DNA of 64,000 bases from Xiphias gladius (GCF_016859285.1 NC_053415.1:13278501-13342500), one strand, 5' to 3'; shown: positions 11,644 through 24,832, numbered from the stretch's first letter. Notes: generated by a model not told the origin, from the sequence alone. Program-made: numbers and translations.

Positions 11644-14600
11644 ATGATGAAGGTTAGGAGATACTTAAGGGGGAGTGGGAGGGTACTCGCATTCGTGTTC
11701 ATTGCCTCTGTCATTTGGCTGCTGTTTGACATGGCTGCACTTCGCATATCAATAAACGATGTGAACAGTCAGCTACTGAAGGAGCAAGTGATTAGAGAAA
11801 GGGAGGTTTTCAAACAGCAGTCCAGGGTGACACAGCTGATGAAGAGGGGGTTTAAAAACCCAGTGCAGAGGGTGGACTTGGCTGTTACACAAGCGGGCAA
11901 AGGACCTCTTAGTCTTGGCATCAGACTAGCCCAAGTGTACAGACAGGGGGGTAGGAAAGAGGACAAGAAGGAGAACTCTTTCGAGCAACGGGGAGATAAT
12001 CTTCCCAAGGCTGACCGCTCTAAATCTGTAGCTTCTAAACATCAACAGGGAGCTGCCCTGCAAAATGTCACATCAAAGCATGGTGTCCCCGCAAAGAAAA
12101 AAGCAGTAAACTTGGACCTGAATGAGGCAAAATTAGAAAAAAATAGAGTAATAGACAGCTCTAATAAAGTGACACTACCTGCAGTACTGTCTAATAAAAC
12201 CCAGGTGTCACCAGGTGCTCAGAAAAACAAGTATGCTCCTCTACCAACCTCAAAGAAAGAACCCATTAAAACTGGAGATGCTGTACAAGGCACTCTGGAC
12301 AAAATGGATTCAAAGACAAATGAAAAAGTCAAGGATGAACTTCGCAAGACTGGAACAAAAGTGAGCCAGCTGCAGGCCAAGGAGGCGCACCCTGTTAAAA
12401 CAACATCCAAACCTCCCAACAAGGATGTCAAAGAAAAGGACGTAAACATTGATAAAGAGAAGAAACAGGTGGAGAATATTGACAAGAGTCATAAAAATGC
12501 AACGAAGGAACCCCCGAAACCTGTTATCAAGCTTCAAGCAGGAGAGGTCTCAAAGGATAACTCCACTGCTGTCAGAAAACCAGGCGTCCACAAAGTGCTC
12601 CCTCTGGATGTGACTCTCACTCCCAGAGATGTCAACGCGGTGGGCCAGTTTGGTCAGGCAGCCTTTGTTGCCAGCAACGAAGATGCAGAGGTGAGGAAGA
12701 GATGGGACGAAGGGCACTTTAACGTCTACCTGAGTGACCAGATCCCAGTGGACCGCGCCATCCCAGACACCAGGCCTGAGATGTGAGTCTTTTCCCAGCA
12801 CATATCCCCCCTCGAACGACTTTGATTGCAAAGCTGAATTGTCATTTCTCCTGTTTTTTCCAGGTGTGTACAGAATCTGGTCCACAATGACTTGCCTTCC
12901 ACCAGTGTGATTTTCTGTTTCGTAGACGAAGTGTGGTCCACGCTCCTCCGCTCGGTGCACAGTGTGCTCAACAGATCTCCACCGCACCTCCTCACAGAGA
13001 TCATTCTGGTGGATGATTTCAGCTCCAAAGGTAATAGTGTCCTGGACGCTTCACAGGTAGAGCATATTACCTTGAATCGGCCTCCATGGGGGGACAGATA
13101 TTGCTAGAAAACTTGCTAGAAAACTTCTAATGATTAGTAATATTTTTTTAGTGCTGTAGGTCTCCTTTTAATCCATATGTACTTTTATCTGCTGTCAGTG
13201 TTGTAAAATCACATGTTATAACTTGTATGTTGTAGTTTTACCACTCACTTGTCCTCTGGCAGACTATTTGAAGAAGCCACTGGATGAGTACATGTCTCGG
13301 TTTCCCAAAGTGCGAATCATTCGTCTGAAGGAGCGGCAGGGTCTGATCAGGGCCAGGCTGGCTGGAGCTGCTGTTGCCAAAGGTAAGCACTGTTACGATT
13401 AATGATTTTTGTAAAAAAAAAGAAAAAGAAACGTTTTTAATGTATGGCTCATATAAACACATATATAAAGGTGATTGGGGATTGAGTCGGGGGATATTTT
13501 GCTCATAAAACAAAGATGACGACTGTAACAGAATTCACATAAATGTGTTAAATCCCATGGTCAGTTTTTTCAACTGTTAAATGTTAGACTTAAAACACTA
13601 GTGTATCCTTGTCTTTTTGGCATAGGTTCATTTAAAGGCGGATACTGTATATATGTGACTTATCTTTGTGAGTGCCTTACTGATATTATTCCTGTTATTC
13701 AATGGCACTGCCCAATTCAATATTGGTGTGTGAGTTGTGAAAGATGTCAACACTGATTGTGGATTGCCTTGCTTCACAAGCTTATAACTGTTGGGCCTAC
13801 TTTATCATGCTAATCAACAGGACATGAATAGAAGCACAGTACAACAAGACATATAGTTCATGGCCCACGTTTCTTTAAGCTCCTGTGTTTGCAAATGAGC
13901 TCATCAGATAAGGAGAAGTATGGAAACAAATTTCAGTTCTAGGTTGAAGAATTATTTACAGACTTTTAAATTGGAAAAAAAAAATCTTTGGAGTTGAACC
14001 AATGTGTGGATTTGCTGTAAAAGTAGAACACGCTTTCTCAGGCAGTAAAAGTGCAGACATTGATTGAGTTTTTGCCTCGTGTACAGTCATCTCTGTTTCT
14101 GAAACTAATAACAGACTCGGATAAAAGCATATTTAGTACAGAAAGTCTGTGACCCAGTTTTTTGTGTCTTGCAAATTCAAAATGTCTGTGAGCTTTCTGC
14201 GACTACATTTCCACCACTGCGCTCACAAAATAATACGGATTGTGGAAGTTAATACGCGTAATAACTAGCTTTGTAACAAATACAGTACTGAAAAATGAGA
14301 GCAGCAGCATTGAAAGGTAACACATTTAGTTGCACTGCCCATTATTTTCAATCAAAACCCTCAAAGACTTCCACCTGCTCTCTAGTGAATTTACTTTACA
14401 TCTACATCTAATGTTATGCATATTATTTACATAAATCTACAAATACCTGCCTATCAAAGAACTCTTTGACAAGTTTTATAGTGTTGCACTGTTAAAATAC
14501 GCATGTGGCTATTTGTTTAACTGCAGCAGGATGTTTGCTTTCCTCTAATATAGGTGAGGTCCTTACCTTCCTTGACTCCCACATTGAGTGCAACGTGGGC

Positions 14601-16954
14601 TGGCTGGAGCCGCTCCTAGAGAGAGTCTATCTGGATCGCAAGAAGGTGCCCTGCCCAGTTATTGAAGTCATCAGTGATAAGGACATGAGGTGACTGAATG
14701 AAACAATATCTGAGCAAACAGACAAGCTGTACACGGGATGTCATCATGTTTTCTCGAGTAATGTTGAATGTTGAATTGAACAAAAGAATCAGGAAATATC
14801 ATTTTGACGTTGGAGCTTCTGTTCTGGCTCTTTGTCTTCAGTTATATGCTGGTTGACAACTTCCAAAGAGGTATTTTCAAATGGCCTCTGGTGTTTGGCT
14901 GGAGTGCATTACCAGAGGAGTACATCAAGAAGAACAACATGACCATCTCAGATCCCATCAGGTGCCTCAAGTTTTCCCATGCTGTTCCACTGCTCATTGT
15001 TCTAACTTTTTTGTTCATGTTTAGTCATTATTTCTGTTTCTTGACTCAAGGTAGTGAGTCAAGAAATAACACTCAAGGTGTTTAGGTGTTATTTTTATTT
15101 TTTCGTATTTCATTTTACAGGTGTCCAGTTATGGCTGGAGGCCTTTTCTCCATAGACAAAAAATACTTCTATGAGCTTGGTGCCTATGACCCTGGCCTGG
15201 ACGTGTGGGGTGGGGAGAACATGGAGATTTCTTTTAAGGTATATTGCTCGACTAATTCACGCATGAATGGTGGCCATGATTGTTTGGAAAGTGTGCAGAA
15301 CTTCTCTCACATGACTCCTAATCTTACATGTTGCCAATTGAACAGATCTGGATGTGTGGAGGGGAAATCGAGATTATCCCCTGCTCTCGAGTAGGACACA
15401 TTTTCAGAGGACAGAACCCGTACAAATTCCCCAAAGACAGGCAGAAGACAGTGGAGCGTAACCTGGCAAGGGTGGCTGAGGTCTGGCTGGATGAGTACAA
15501 GGACCTCTTCTACGGCCATGGCTACCACCACCTGCTGGATAAAAAGGTCATTGACATCGGCAACCTCACTGAGCAGATTGAGCTGAGGAAGAGGCTCAAG
15601 TGCAAAAGCTTCAAATGGTACTTGGAGAACGTGTATCCAGACATGGATGCTCCTTTAGTCAAAGCTGAAGGCCTGGTATGTGAATTCCTTACAAGAGCCT
15701 TTATCACTTGTATGTTTTTTTTCTCTCGCAAACACAATGCTCTGTGTTCACTTTCATACTTTGTTTACATTTCCCTAAGTGATCAGTTAAAAATGAAAGC
15801 AGTCACTCAGTCAGGAGTCACTGAAGAAAAAAAAAAACAGCACTGTTGTTACATTTCTGTAAAATCTCATGATGTAATTTTTCCTCGTAGGTCTTCAATC
15901 GTGGCTTAAGAAAATGCCTTAATCTGCGGAAGAGCTCTCTTTCCTTCGAGATATGTGATCTCAGCAAACAGGTAGGTGCCTTCATGTTATTTAGCATCTA
16001 TATTATTTGACAGCAAATACACTATATATTAAAGTAATTCAGTAAATTAAGTATTTATTATTAACTTAAATATTAGCACATGTTCCACAATTTTTAGATT
16101 GTTCTCAGTGTTCCTGAGTAAAATATACACATGTTATGCAATTTTGGCCCCATGTTTGTGGTAATTATGGGGGGGTGTAACACAAAAATATCCAGGACTA
16201 GACTTAAACCAAGACAAATACAGACAGAGTCCAGGACACGACCCAAGCCACAATAAACAAGGGTGGAGTTCAAGACAAGGCCAGGCCTTTCTAAATTTGA
16301 TCTTCTTGGATTCAAAACAGCTCCACTGAGCCATCATTCAACATCTTTCAGTTTTCATGGAGCATAATTGCATCCTTGTCACTCCCCTCTTTTTCTCTCT
16401 GGTTTTCAGAGTCAGCACTTTAATTACACCTGGATGAGGCACCTTCGCCAGCAGAGCCTATGTGTTGCTCCCCAAGGCAAGGGCAATGGCTTTGCTTTAC
16501 AGCTATGTGACAACACTAAGCCTGAACTCCGCTGGTTCCACAAATCCTCCAACTCAGCTCTGGTAAGTTGACTTTGGGTGTGCCGTCTGCTTTGTCTACT
16601 ATCTTTGTTTTTCTTTCCCTTCACAACTCTATCATTTTAGAAATTCTTAGTCGCTGCAAGACATTTATGTTTCAACCGACAGGATTGGCGTACTTTCAAT
16701 CCAGTAGAAGCAAAATGTTGCTTTCAGTTGAAAATGAGAATAGTAGGATCAAAGAGTGTTTGGAGACTAAAGCTTTGCTCATTAATTGGGTTTCCTGTTT
16801 TGTCTTTGTGAAGGCGGAGCACCTCATAACAGAGTTTGTTTCCCACCACATGTGCCTTGAGGCGGGGCCTCAGGGTGACTCTCTTCACCTCAACCCATGT
16901 GTGCCCAGCAACACCTTCCAAAAGTGGCAGTTCACACACTACCACGCTCTGTGA
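11644..16954 (+). CDS. galnt5: Polypeptide N-acetylgalactosaminyltransferase 5 (GalNAc-T5)
   Basis: Golgi type II membrane enzyme that transfers GalNAc from UDP-GalNAc to Ser/Thr, starting mucin-type O-glycans. Exons: 11644-12782, 12864-13030, 13263-13382, 14554-14689, 14842-14961, 15121-15238, 15346-15675, 15891-15971, 16410-16562, 16814-16954. Phases agree and sum to 834 aa (human about 940). Order: membrane anchor about 14-33; long Lys/Ser-rich stem to about 345 (exon 1 alone); GT-A catalytic domain with the Mn-binding DSH at 483-485, WGGEN at 590-594 and a CSRVGH segment near 613-618; then a ricin-type lectin domain from about 700 with three repeats (CLNL..., CVAP..., CLEAG...WQF). Exon 1 ends two bases into a codon: reading on past 12782 meets a false TGA. 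The long stem and neighbouring ermn separate it from other GALNTs. Confidence 0.95.
13383..14553 (+). other. galnt5 intron 3, nothing recognised
   Basis: The longest galnt5 intron (1.17 kb), AT-rich, with GTAAGC donor and ATATAG acceptor. I see no exon, RNA gene or clear repeat in it. Confidence 0.6.
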
Positions 16955-17796
16955 TGGGACTGATCATGATTTCTGTGTGTTAAACATGCACTATAGAGAC
17001 TTTAGGTGGCCTCACACCACAGTATGTCTGTGATCCAACCTCAAAACACAGGACTGTCCAGAGGACATACGTGTGGTGTAAAGCAGATGGTGGGATGTGC
17101 AATGTTTCCGATGTCCTTTTAATTCACCAGCATGGACTGAGTTAAAGAATTAGTGTCAGAGCAAAGAGAGAATATTTCTTCAGTTAGGAAGGTTTGCACC
17201 AGAGGTTTCTAATTTTACAAAATATCCTCTACACTGGTATTTGGGGAAAAGAGCCTGAAACAATTATTATTATTATTATTTTTTTTTTTTTTACTGGGCT
17301 AAAGGTCTATTGAAGAACACTGCAGCAATAAGATTTTTAGTACAAGATGCCATTTCACTGCCAAAGGTAAAACAAAACAAATGAAACAATGCCTCATAGA
17401 TTTGATATGTAAAAAATGTTTGCGCTGTTGGGACTGAGTTGAATAATGACTTAAATTGCATGTAAAATAGAATTTATTTGTTTGTATAAAACGTATCGTA
17501 TTTTCGTGAGACATCTACTTTTTTAGATGTTGTTTACTTTTTTACGTTTGATGAGGCGCTTGTGTAAAATGGCTGTTTCTCTGGTTTTAATGCTGTGTTA
17601 TTTAGGTGTAGGTTTTGTTGTGAAAACTGTCTCTTTGTATGATTTTTTTTTTTTAATTTTTAAATTTTTTTGTCACTAGGGGGAAGTGTTGGTTCAAAAC
17701 AACCTGTGCTGTAATTTCATGATTTTGTGATCTATTATCAAACCCTTTTAACCACAAATTGATGGAAATGCATTTTCTTAAGAAACAAAAAATAAA
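16955..17796 (+). terminator. galnt5 3' untranslated region and poly(A) signal
   Basis: No further coding potential follows the TGA at 16952-16954. An ATT microsatellite and poly-T tract occur at about 17263-17292. The canonical AATAAA at 17791-17796 is the best poly(A) signal. It lies only about 40 bp from the facing signal of the convergent ermn gene. Confidence 0.55.
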
Positions 17797-17830
17797 ATGA
17801 TGACAACAAAGATTTAAAAGCATTGATCTC

Positions 17831-18374
17831 TTTATTTTTTTTTTTCTTATGTACATCTAAATATGTATGCTTAGTTAATCACTAAAATACTTAATAGTAG
17901 TAGTTTCACTACTCAGAGTCTCTCTCCAGTGGTTCAGATACTGAAGCTCTAATATCAAACAACATCTTAGTTATTATAGCTAGTAGGATTCTAAATCCCA
18001 GATCTTCTTATTCATTTAATCTCCGGTTCAAATACCTGCCTTACAGAACAAGATGTTTTAATGCTACAACCAAATGAAAAACACAAAGTACCTCTTGGAA
18101 TTGAGATGATTGTTAGGCATTCCTCTCCAATCAGATACCACACGACAGATGAAAACAGTACACAGTTCATTTAGAAATCTTGTGTGTTAGGTTTGTGTGA
18201 CCTGGAGAGTTATATCGAACATTTTCAATACTGTCTACAAGTAGATTTCAGAGCTAAAATATAGAAACTGTGAATCACAGCAAACATTTACAATCAGTCT
18301 CCTTAATACTCATTTTTTGTTATGGATCATGTCCAGCAGTTTATTTTCCTGAAAAGTGCATTGAATCCATCTTC
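17831..18374 (-). terminator. ermn 3' untranslated region and poly(A) signal
   Basis: Downstream of the ermn stop codon. TTTATT at 17831-17836 is AATAAA on the minus strand. A second candidate at 18340-18345 would leave a 3' UTR of only about 30 bp, so the distal one is more likely. Confidence 0.45.
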
Positions 18375-19452
18375 TCATAAATTCATTATTATGTACTCGA
18401 ACTCATCTATCTTCTGGCGGGTGTTGCCTCTGCGGATCTTGCGGTAGGACACGGTGCTGTATTTGGAGGAGGTGAGGTGGTCGAAGGATCTCTGGTGGCC
18501 GGCGCTGCGACTGGGTTTCTTCGGCAGAGGCAGGGTGGAGTAGCCTGGACTGGGGCCCCGATGAAACCCCACAGGAACATGGAAGTTACGGTCCTGCTCT
18601 GGCTCCTGTTCTACCTCAAGCCGTCTGTTGCCTGATATCTGGATTTCAGAATTAGACATCTGTTTCGGGACTTCTGCCTCCCCATTCAGCCTTGTATAAC
18701 TCTCCTCATTAGTTACATCAAAGGGTTCAAGGTTTGGTGTCTGAGCCTCTAGCACAACTTCTTCCTCCTTAACCTGTAGATTTGCTGAAAAGAAAAGGAA
18801 GGGGAAAATATCTTTTGTATTCTGTAAATAAAAACCTTCCTCTCAAACAATCTATTTCAATGCACAATAATAATAAACTCCTCTTACCTGTTTCTGATGA
18901 TATATTCTGCACAGGTTCTGTTTGCATGTCTGCATTTGTGTACTTTGGTTGCATAGATTCTCCATTGGTGCTCAATACGTTTTGTGTAGTTAGATTAGCC
19001 TCTGCTCCTGGATCTGCAGAATCTGACAGATGTTCAGTTTTTGGTGTCTGGGGCTCTTGGCATTCCTCTTCTTGTTCAGTCAGAATGAACTGCTGTGTCG
19101 CTTCCTTCTCCATCTCTAAATTCTCCTTTTCGCTAAAGAATCCTGTTCCCGGATCACTCTCTCTCTGTGGGATAGGTTCTTCAGCAGCTTCACTTTTGAC
19201 AAGAGGCTTGCTCACGTTGGCACCGAAATCGCAAGATGTGTTTGCTTCCATGTCCTGATGAGTTTGGTCTTCATTCAACACAGAGTCATCTCCCTCCTCC
19301 ATTAAACACACATCTCTCTCCTCAGGCTGCTCCAGGGTCTGTAGGGCCTCAAGAGTGATCCCACCAATGATCTCCAGTACCTGGGACACCAGTGCATCTT
19401 CTTCTTCTACAGGGAGTCTCGGGGCCTTTGGAGGCATTGTGCTTGTCTCCAT
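18375..19452 (-). CDS. ermn: Ermin (actin-binding, ERM-like protein)
   Basis: In mammals ermin is a cytoskeletal protein of oligodendrocytes and myelin that binds F-actin through its C-terminus. Two coding exons on the minus strand: 19452-18888 and 18784-18375, together 324 aa (human 284). Recognition rests on the C-terminal block 'YRKIRRGNTRQKIDEFE', nearly identical to the mammalian ermin tail, and on position between galnt5 and cytip. The rest is low-complexity and acidic (Glu/Gln/Thr-rich), as in mammalian ermin, and aligns poorly. The start is the ATG at 19452 (METSTMPPKAPRLP). Upstream in-frame sequence has no ATG before a TAA. The acceptor is TTTTCAG at 18785: using the nearer CAG at 18774 would give an immediate TAA. 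It converges on galnt5. Confidence 0.88.
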
Positions 19453-19552
19453 CTCCGTCCGTCTGTTTTTCTTTCCCGTGTGATGTTGAAAATAGTCAAA
19501 CGGCACTGATGCTCTTAGTAATTTTCTGTAGAGTATTTGTTGAATCAAAAGT

Positions 19553-22226
19553 TAAACAGCCTCAGACTTAGCAATTTCACATGGTCTCCTCCAGCGTTCC
19601 AAGTGTGTTATTAAAAATAGTTGTTTTTATCCTACATTGTAAAAGATTGAAAAAAAAGAATAAGTGCAGGGTCAAGCTCTCTAGTGTGCTCTCTAGTGCT
19701 ACTACCATGTCATTCTGTGTGCGTGCTGGATCAGTGAAGAACAGGGGTTTTGTTGTGCACCCAACAAAGGTTCTTTGTGGCTCTGGCATCTGCATATGGA
19801 GTGATTGTACTCACTCTTTAATCTCTGCTGGGTGACCACCTTCCGTCTGGATTAACATTCTCCTATAGGTTTTCTGTACAGTATTTTACTGCCTGAACCA
19901 GCAATGTTTTTGCACATCCTGAAACTAAGCCCTGTTAGGTCTGGAGCTTTGAGTGCATAAAGATCTTAAGTAAGGCGCCTGATATGCTGGTATAACATTC
20001 TGAAAATGTATTGATATAAGTGCTGTCTGCCTTCAGTGGTGGAAAGTAACTAACTAAGTACATTTACTCAAGTACTGTACTACAATTTTAAGGATTATTC
20101 AATTGAAAATGGGGAATTTTCTGCTACTTTATGCATCCACTCAATGTAATTCACATTTATCTGACAGCTAGAGTGACATTTTCAGTTTAAGATATTACAT
20201 TAGAAACATGATAAGCTTGTAAAATACAACAAACCATTCAAGTTTAAACCAGTAGTTTCCAACTTGTTTGGGTTGTGATCTCTAGCAGAAAATGTAATGT
20301 CCAGACGGGGCCTCTTGCCATGTTTCAAATGGTGATGAGCTATTAAAAGTTCCATCAAAGAGACATTTCCCCTCGTAAATCCTCACATGGATTCATTTAA
20401 ATAACTGTTTGAGGTACAAAAAAGGTCAATTCTCCAATATTTCACAAAATATCCTAATAATAGAGGGAAGTCTAAAAAATGACTACAGATTGGTGGGCCA
20501 GAACTTTTTCTTCTTTCCTCTCCCATTAATCATGTCACACTCCCCCAGATTTATCATATGACCCTTTAAACTGCCTGACCCTTAGGTTGGGTGCCACTGG
20601 AATAAACTACTTAAATTTATATAAAGTAGTTCAAACTAGGTAAGACTCAACCAACTACAGCAGTAAAATGCTGTTTATACATTGATGCATCTGTCTTTAT
20701 GCTGAATGAGTATTTATGCTTTTGATATTTCAAGTACATTTTGCTGCAAATACATCAAAACCTTTACTTAAATAAAGGATGTGAATATTTCTGTCTGCAT
20801 GCAGCACAACTTGTTCTTATAATGAATCTTTTTCAGAAGAGGCATTTTTGTGCCCACTGAACCATTTCATTTTCTTTGTTCAAAATACATTTTGTTAAAG
20901 AAATTATCTCTTACGCAGTTTTGTTGCTTCAAAATAAAGTGCATCATCTGTTTTTGTGAATAGTAATAGTCTAGTGCAAGAAAGCCTTTAAGATTATCAT
21001 AATGTGATGATGCTCAAGTGGCTCTCTCTCACACTCTTTCTCTTTCTCAGCAACAGGAAACCAAAGAAGTGTGACCCATTACAGGAAATGTGTGGCGTTT
21101 CTTTTTTCATGTTTTACAGTTTCAATTTGAAGACTGCTGTGCTTTTCCCAAAATAACATTAGTGTCTGTGTATGAGTAAATTGTGTGTAATACCTGCATC
21201 ATCAACCAAAATCTTTAACTGAGCTCATCCTGTGATAAGTCACACCTGTCCGGTTGAGATTGTAACTTTAAAAAAAGTGTGCATTACTATCTGGTGTTAC
21301 TAATTAACACTGGTGGGTTTATAGAACTTCACAGGTATATTATTTTTGAAAAAGCCCTTTGCATACAGATGATCTTATCACAAAAGATGAAGCATAAGTC
21401 AAAAACATATTCTCTAAAAAGCTGCATTTCCTTTCCAGTCAAGGTGAAACATTCAAAATTCAGTACATTTAGAAATCACAAGAAGCAGTTTCAGTATTCC
21501 TAGGCACCGAAAGTAAGTTGTTCATGATCTGAAAATTTTAGATATGAAAACAGGTAAGTAGTACCTACGTACCCACATCCTGTTTTGAGCTGAACAGCCA
21601 TCTAGAAAGTGTAGAGCTCATAGGTTCTGGCTTTGAGCACATGAAGGTGACAGGAGTTCATGTAAATGTCTCTCTGACTGAAAAATGAGCGATTCTCGTT
21701 TGTTTTAAGTCGAAATAGTCTAATTTTAAAATTGAAGGTGCTACATGAATACTACTACTACTGCTACTGCATTTCAAACTGTTCTTAATTCTTATCACAC
21801 TGTGATTATGGCATGGGGGAAAAAATTGTTTTTTATTCAAGTTAGAGGGATATATATAATTTCATTTTTATACATTACAATCTGATGCATACATTCATTC
21901 AAGCACTTGTTCAAAGCAAAACATTTTACATTTTCATAATGCTTTTGTGCCATGAGTCTAACACAAACAGTGAGCCAGTCTCACCTTTAAGGCTCAGAAG
22001 CTCTTGGGTAGACTTTGATACTGACAAATGCCAAGTGCCACAATATCCGTCTCCTCCATGTCTCCATTAAAGCAAACACTTATTACTATTTTTCAAGGGG
22101 TTAACCCAACCTTTCAAGTGTGTGTAAACACTTCATTACAGAGTCTCAGAGCATTAAAAACCTTGTTAACCCTCAGTATCAAGTAGAGACAAGGAGCATG
22201 TGAACAACAAGTCACTGAGTATCTGA
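19553..22226. other. ermn-cytip intergenic region
   Basis: Holds the upstream flank of ermn, one dispersed repeat (20033-20800) and the cytip 3' UTR. A minus-strand AATAAA (TTTATT at 21832-21837) lies about 390 bp beyond the cytip stop and is a good poly(A) candidate. I see no exon or RNA gene. Confidence 0.55.
20033..20800. repeat. Dispersed fish repeat with 'CAGTGGTGGAAAGTAACTAA' end
   Basis: The left end, CAGTGGTGGAAAGTAACTAA followed by GTACATTTACTCAAGTACTG, and the right end near 20745-20800 (CCTTTACTTAAATAAAGGATGTGAATA) match a repeat I recognise as common in percomorph genomes. A run resembling its usual 'TTATCTGACAGCT' segment is at about 20156-20168. About 350 bp in the middle (about 20245-20590) looks unlike the family and may be a secondary insertion. 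Confidence 0.55.
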
Positions 22227-24832
22227 TCAGATCTCCTCCTCTTCAACTGATCGTTGGAGTCCAGGAATTAACTTGAGAATGTGTTTGCGAACACTGGCTC
22301 GCCTGCCTTTCCTCGGCAGGGTACCAAACAAGGAGGAGATCCTTGTTTCGTCCCACGAAGGGGAGAGGGAGCTGCTGCTGCCAGCCAAGCTGGAGCTGCT
22401 GGACCGGCTGAGAGATTGGTGTTGATGGCTTGAGCTGGATGAAAACCTGTCGGAGGCGTCCTGTGGACGAAAATCTCTGGAGAAGAAGCAGCTGTCATCT
22501 GTGGTGCTGGCTGCACTGCAGGGGCTGGGAAGGCACAGATCCCCAAACACACTGGCCTGGTCACTGTCATCTGTCATCGCACTCCTGTAGCTACTGTCAC
22601 TGGAAAAGCGCCGGCCACAGCGGCCTTTGTGGGAGCTCAAAGTAGAGTCCATCAAAAGGTGGAAGCTGCTGTCGTTCAAGTTCCCTGAAAACAAAATGAA
22701 GTCCCCGTTAGTAAACACTCCAGCTGACAAGAAGTTTGCAACAGGAAGTCCGTCAGCAGCTTTTACTGTATGTTCATTTCTCAGGGGAAGTTCTTCATCT
22801 AAATTATATGGAGTTTTACACTTCAGTTCACATCATTAACAGTGTGGCTTTAGAGAGATGACAATGTCTGTGTGAAAGGAAGCACTGTGGTCTGACAGCT
22901 GAGCAAACACTAACCTCGCATGAGGCGTTTTTCTTGTAATGTAAGTGCTTGAAGCTCCACCAGTTTCTCATGTAGTGATTGCTGTATGGGCAACAAACAA
23001 AACCCCATGGTTACACTTTCAGTAGATTTTGTGGCCGATGCATCCAGAACAAATACAATATCTCAGTCTGAGATATTAGGTCTATTCATACAGTGGTGTA
23101 GCAGTAGGTCAACCTGTAGTAGGCTGCGTAATACAACCACAGAGTTACCAGTACGTGAACAACAAACAGGGGCAGGGTTGAAGAGACACACCTTAAGCAG
23201 GTTCATCTTCTTCTCCAGTTCTATCTGCTTCACTACAGTCCCACATACAGTCTCCATCCTGGAATCGCAAAATATCAAACATTACACACCCTCTCCCCAG
23301 AAAATACTGTATAATAACAATAATATTGTTTTTATTTTCTTATCCTCTGTTGGGCTTTGTGGTGCCAGAATTTTAGGAAGTTATCATTGCTGTCACTCAC
23401 ATTAGATTGTTAGTTGATTCTCTTATCAGATCAAGTATGTGCTGATGAGATGATCCTTCAATGCTGACCCCGTTGATTGTGACGATAACATCTCCTACAA
23501 TAAATGAGGATGCAAAAAAAAAAGTAATTCAGTAATCAGTTATGAGAGGACAAGATGGCTTTGCACTGTGTTTGTGCGTCATCAGTGATTATGTGTGCAC
23601 GTATGTGGGTAGGAGGGTTGTTTACGTGTGGCAAGAGATATATTTCTCAATCTATGTACACCCGAAAGGCTGGATAAGGTTTGACGGTTATGTATGCGTA
23701 TGAAAGCCTGTGTAGCGCCTCTAGGGTAGGGAGGATGTGGGGCGTTCACCTGCAGTCAGGCCAGCACTCTCAGCAGCACTGTCCTCCTGCACCTTGCTCA
23801 CAGCAGTGCACATCTCCACTGCAGAGCTGTTCCTCAGCTGCAGGCCATAGGTCTGCAACAAAATACGATTTTGTCACAAAAGCTGCCAAAACAATACTTT
23901 CTCACAAAAAGGCTTAACCATAGAGCTTTTAAACATAGAGTGAACATTTAAATTATTCTTAAATTAGAAATTAAAAAGCATGATAGCGATACATATGTGC
24001 TTCATCTTAATGTTTATCAAATGTTATGAGGCTTACCTGAATTTCAAAACCAAATGTTTCATTGTCTTGCTTTTCCAGTACAATTGTGGTCCTGTGCAAA
24101 AGAAAAATGCAAAAAAGACATAAAATAAATATTTTAGGAACTTCTCTCTATGCATATTATTCCTTTTGATGAAAAACAATATATTGTAAAAAAAAAAGCT
24201 AAAGGAGAAACCTTTTACTGTATGATAAATTGCACGTCAGGTTTGATAGATTTACCTTTGTGGGTCAGAGTAATCAACCAGTGAGTTTGAGCGCGTTTGT
24301 TTGGGCTGCAAAAGGAGAAATGCAGAGTTCCTCTTTAAAACAATATAATAGATTTAAGTTTTAAACCTTTCAGGAAACTACAGAAGTGTTCAATGTGCAA
24401 ACATGTTGATCCTATTGTGTCACATAACTCAAAAGATTAAAATTGCTAAAGGCTTTTGGCAAGTTGCAGAGAGCTGTAGTATTGTTGCTACTTGTGGTAA
24501 ATCAGTGAACTGCTTCTCATTATAAAACAATATTGTATAAAAAAAATCTTGCTCTAATTTTCTTTTACATCCATGTTTTATGATATATGACTTAAATTGC
24601 AGAAATGTAACAATTTACACTATGTATATTCTAACCATATATTACACTTGAGTTATTGTCTGACCTTGCACACTCGGGGCAGAGAGCTTGTGTTCTGCCG
24701 GTGTCGATCATTGTTCCCCCTCAATGAACGCCGGGACCACAGAGAACTTTTCTTCGTGTGAGTATTATCCAAAATGTAATTCTCTTTGCTGCCCTGGCGT
24801 TGAAGTGCATTGAAATTCATGGTGGACTGCAT
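22227..24832 (-). CDS. cytip: Cytohesin-interacting protein (PDZ and coiled-coil scaffold)
   Basis: In mammals CYTIP is an immune-cell scaffold that binds cytohesins through its coiled coil and affects integrin-mediated adhesion. Eight coding exons on the minus strand: 24832-24665, 24305-24256, 24091-24037, 23852-23750, 23494-23401, 23258-23192, 22981-22915, 22684-22227. Phases agree and give 353 aa (human 359). PDZ domain about 74-158, with carboxylate-binding loop FGFEI at 86-90 and GDVIVTINGVSIEG near its end; coiled coil about 165-202 (LEKKMNLLK..LHEKLVELQ); Ser-rich tail ending in 'SLFGTLPRKGRRASVRKH', a block very close to human CYTIP. The second in-frame ATG, four codons on (24820), is an alternative start. 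Gene order supports cytip over its paralogue TAMALIN (GRASP). Confidence 0.94.

Noticed and set aside
12783-12786. Reading galnt5 exon 1 as ending in a TGA stop
   Set aside because: The apparent ATG TGA is the splice donor GTGAGT. Joining at 12782 to 12864 restores the catalytic domain in frame.
18773-18776. Alternative ermn acceptor CAG at 18774
   Set aside because: It would place TAA directly after the junction; the CAG at 18785-18787 keeps the frame.
18782-19258. 158-codon + strand frame opposite ermn
   Set aside because: Antisense shadow of ermn exon 1 and its intron; the minus frame carries the splice-consistent ermin protein.
19453-19548. N-terminal extension of ermn upstream of the ATG at 19452
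   Set aside because: The extra frame begins at a TTG with a TAA just upstream and has no ATG; it is treated as 5' leader.
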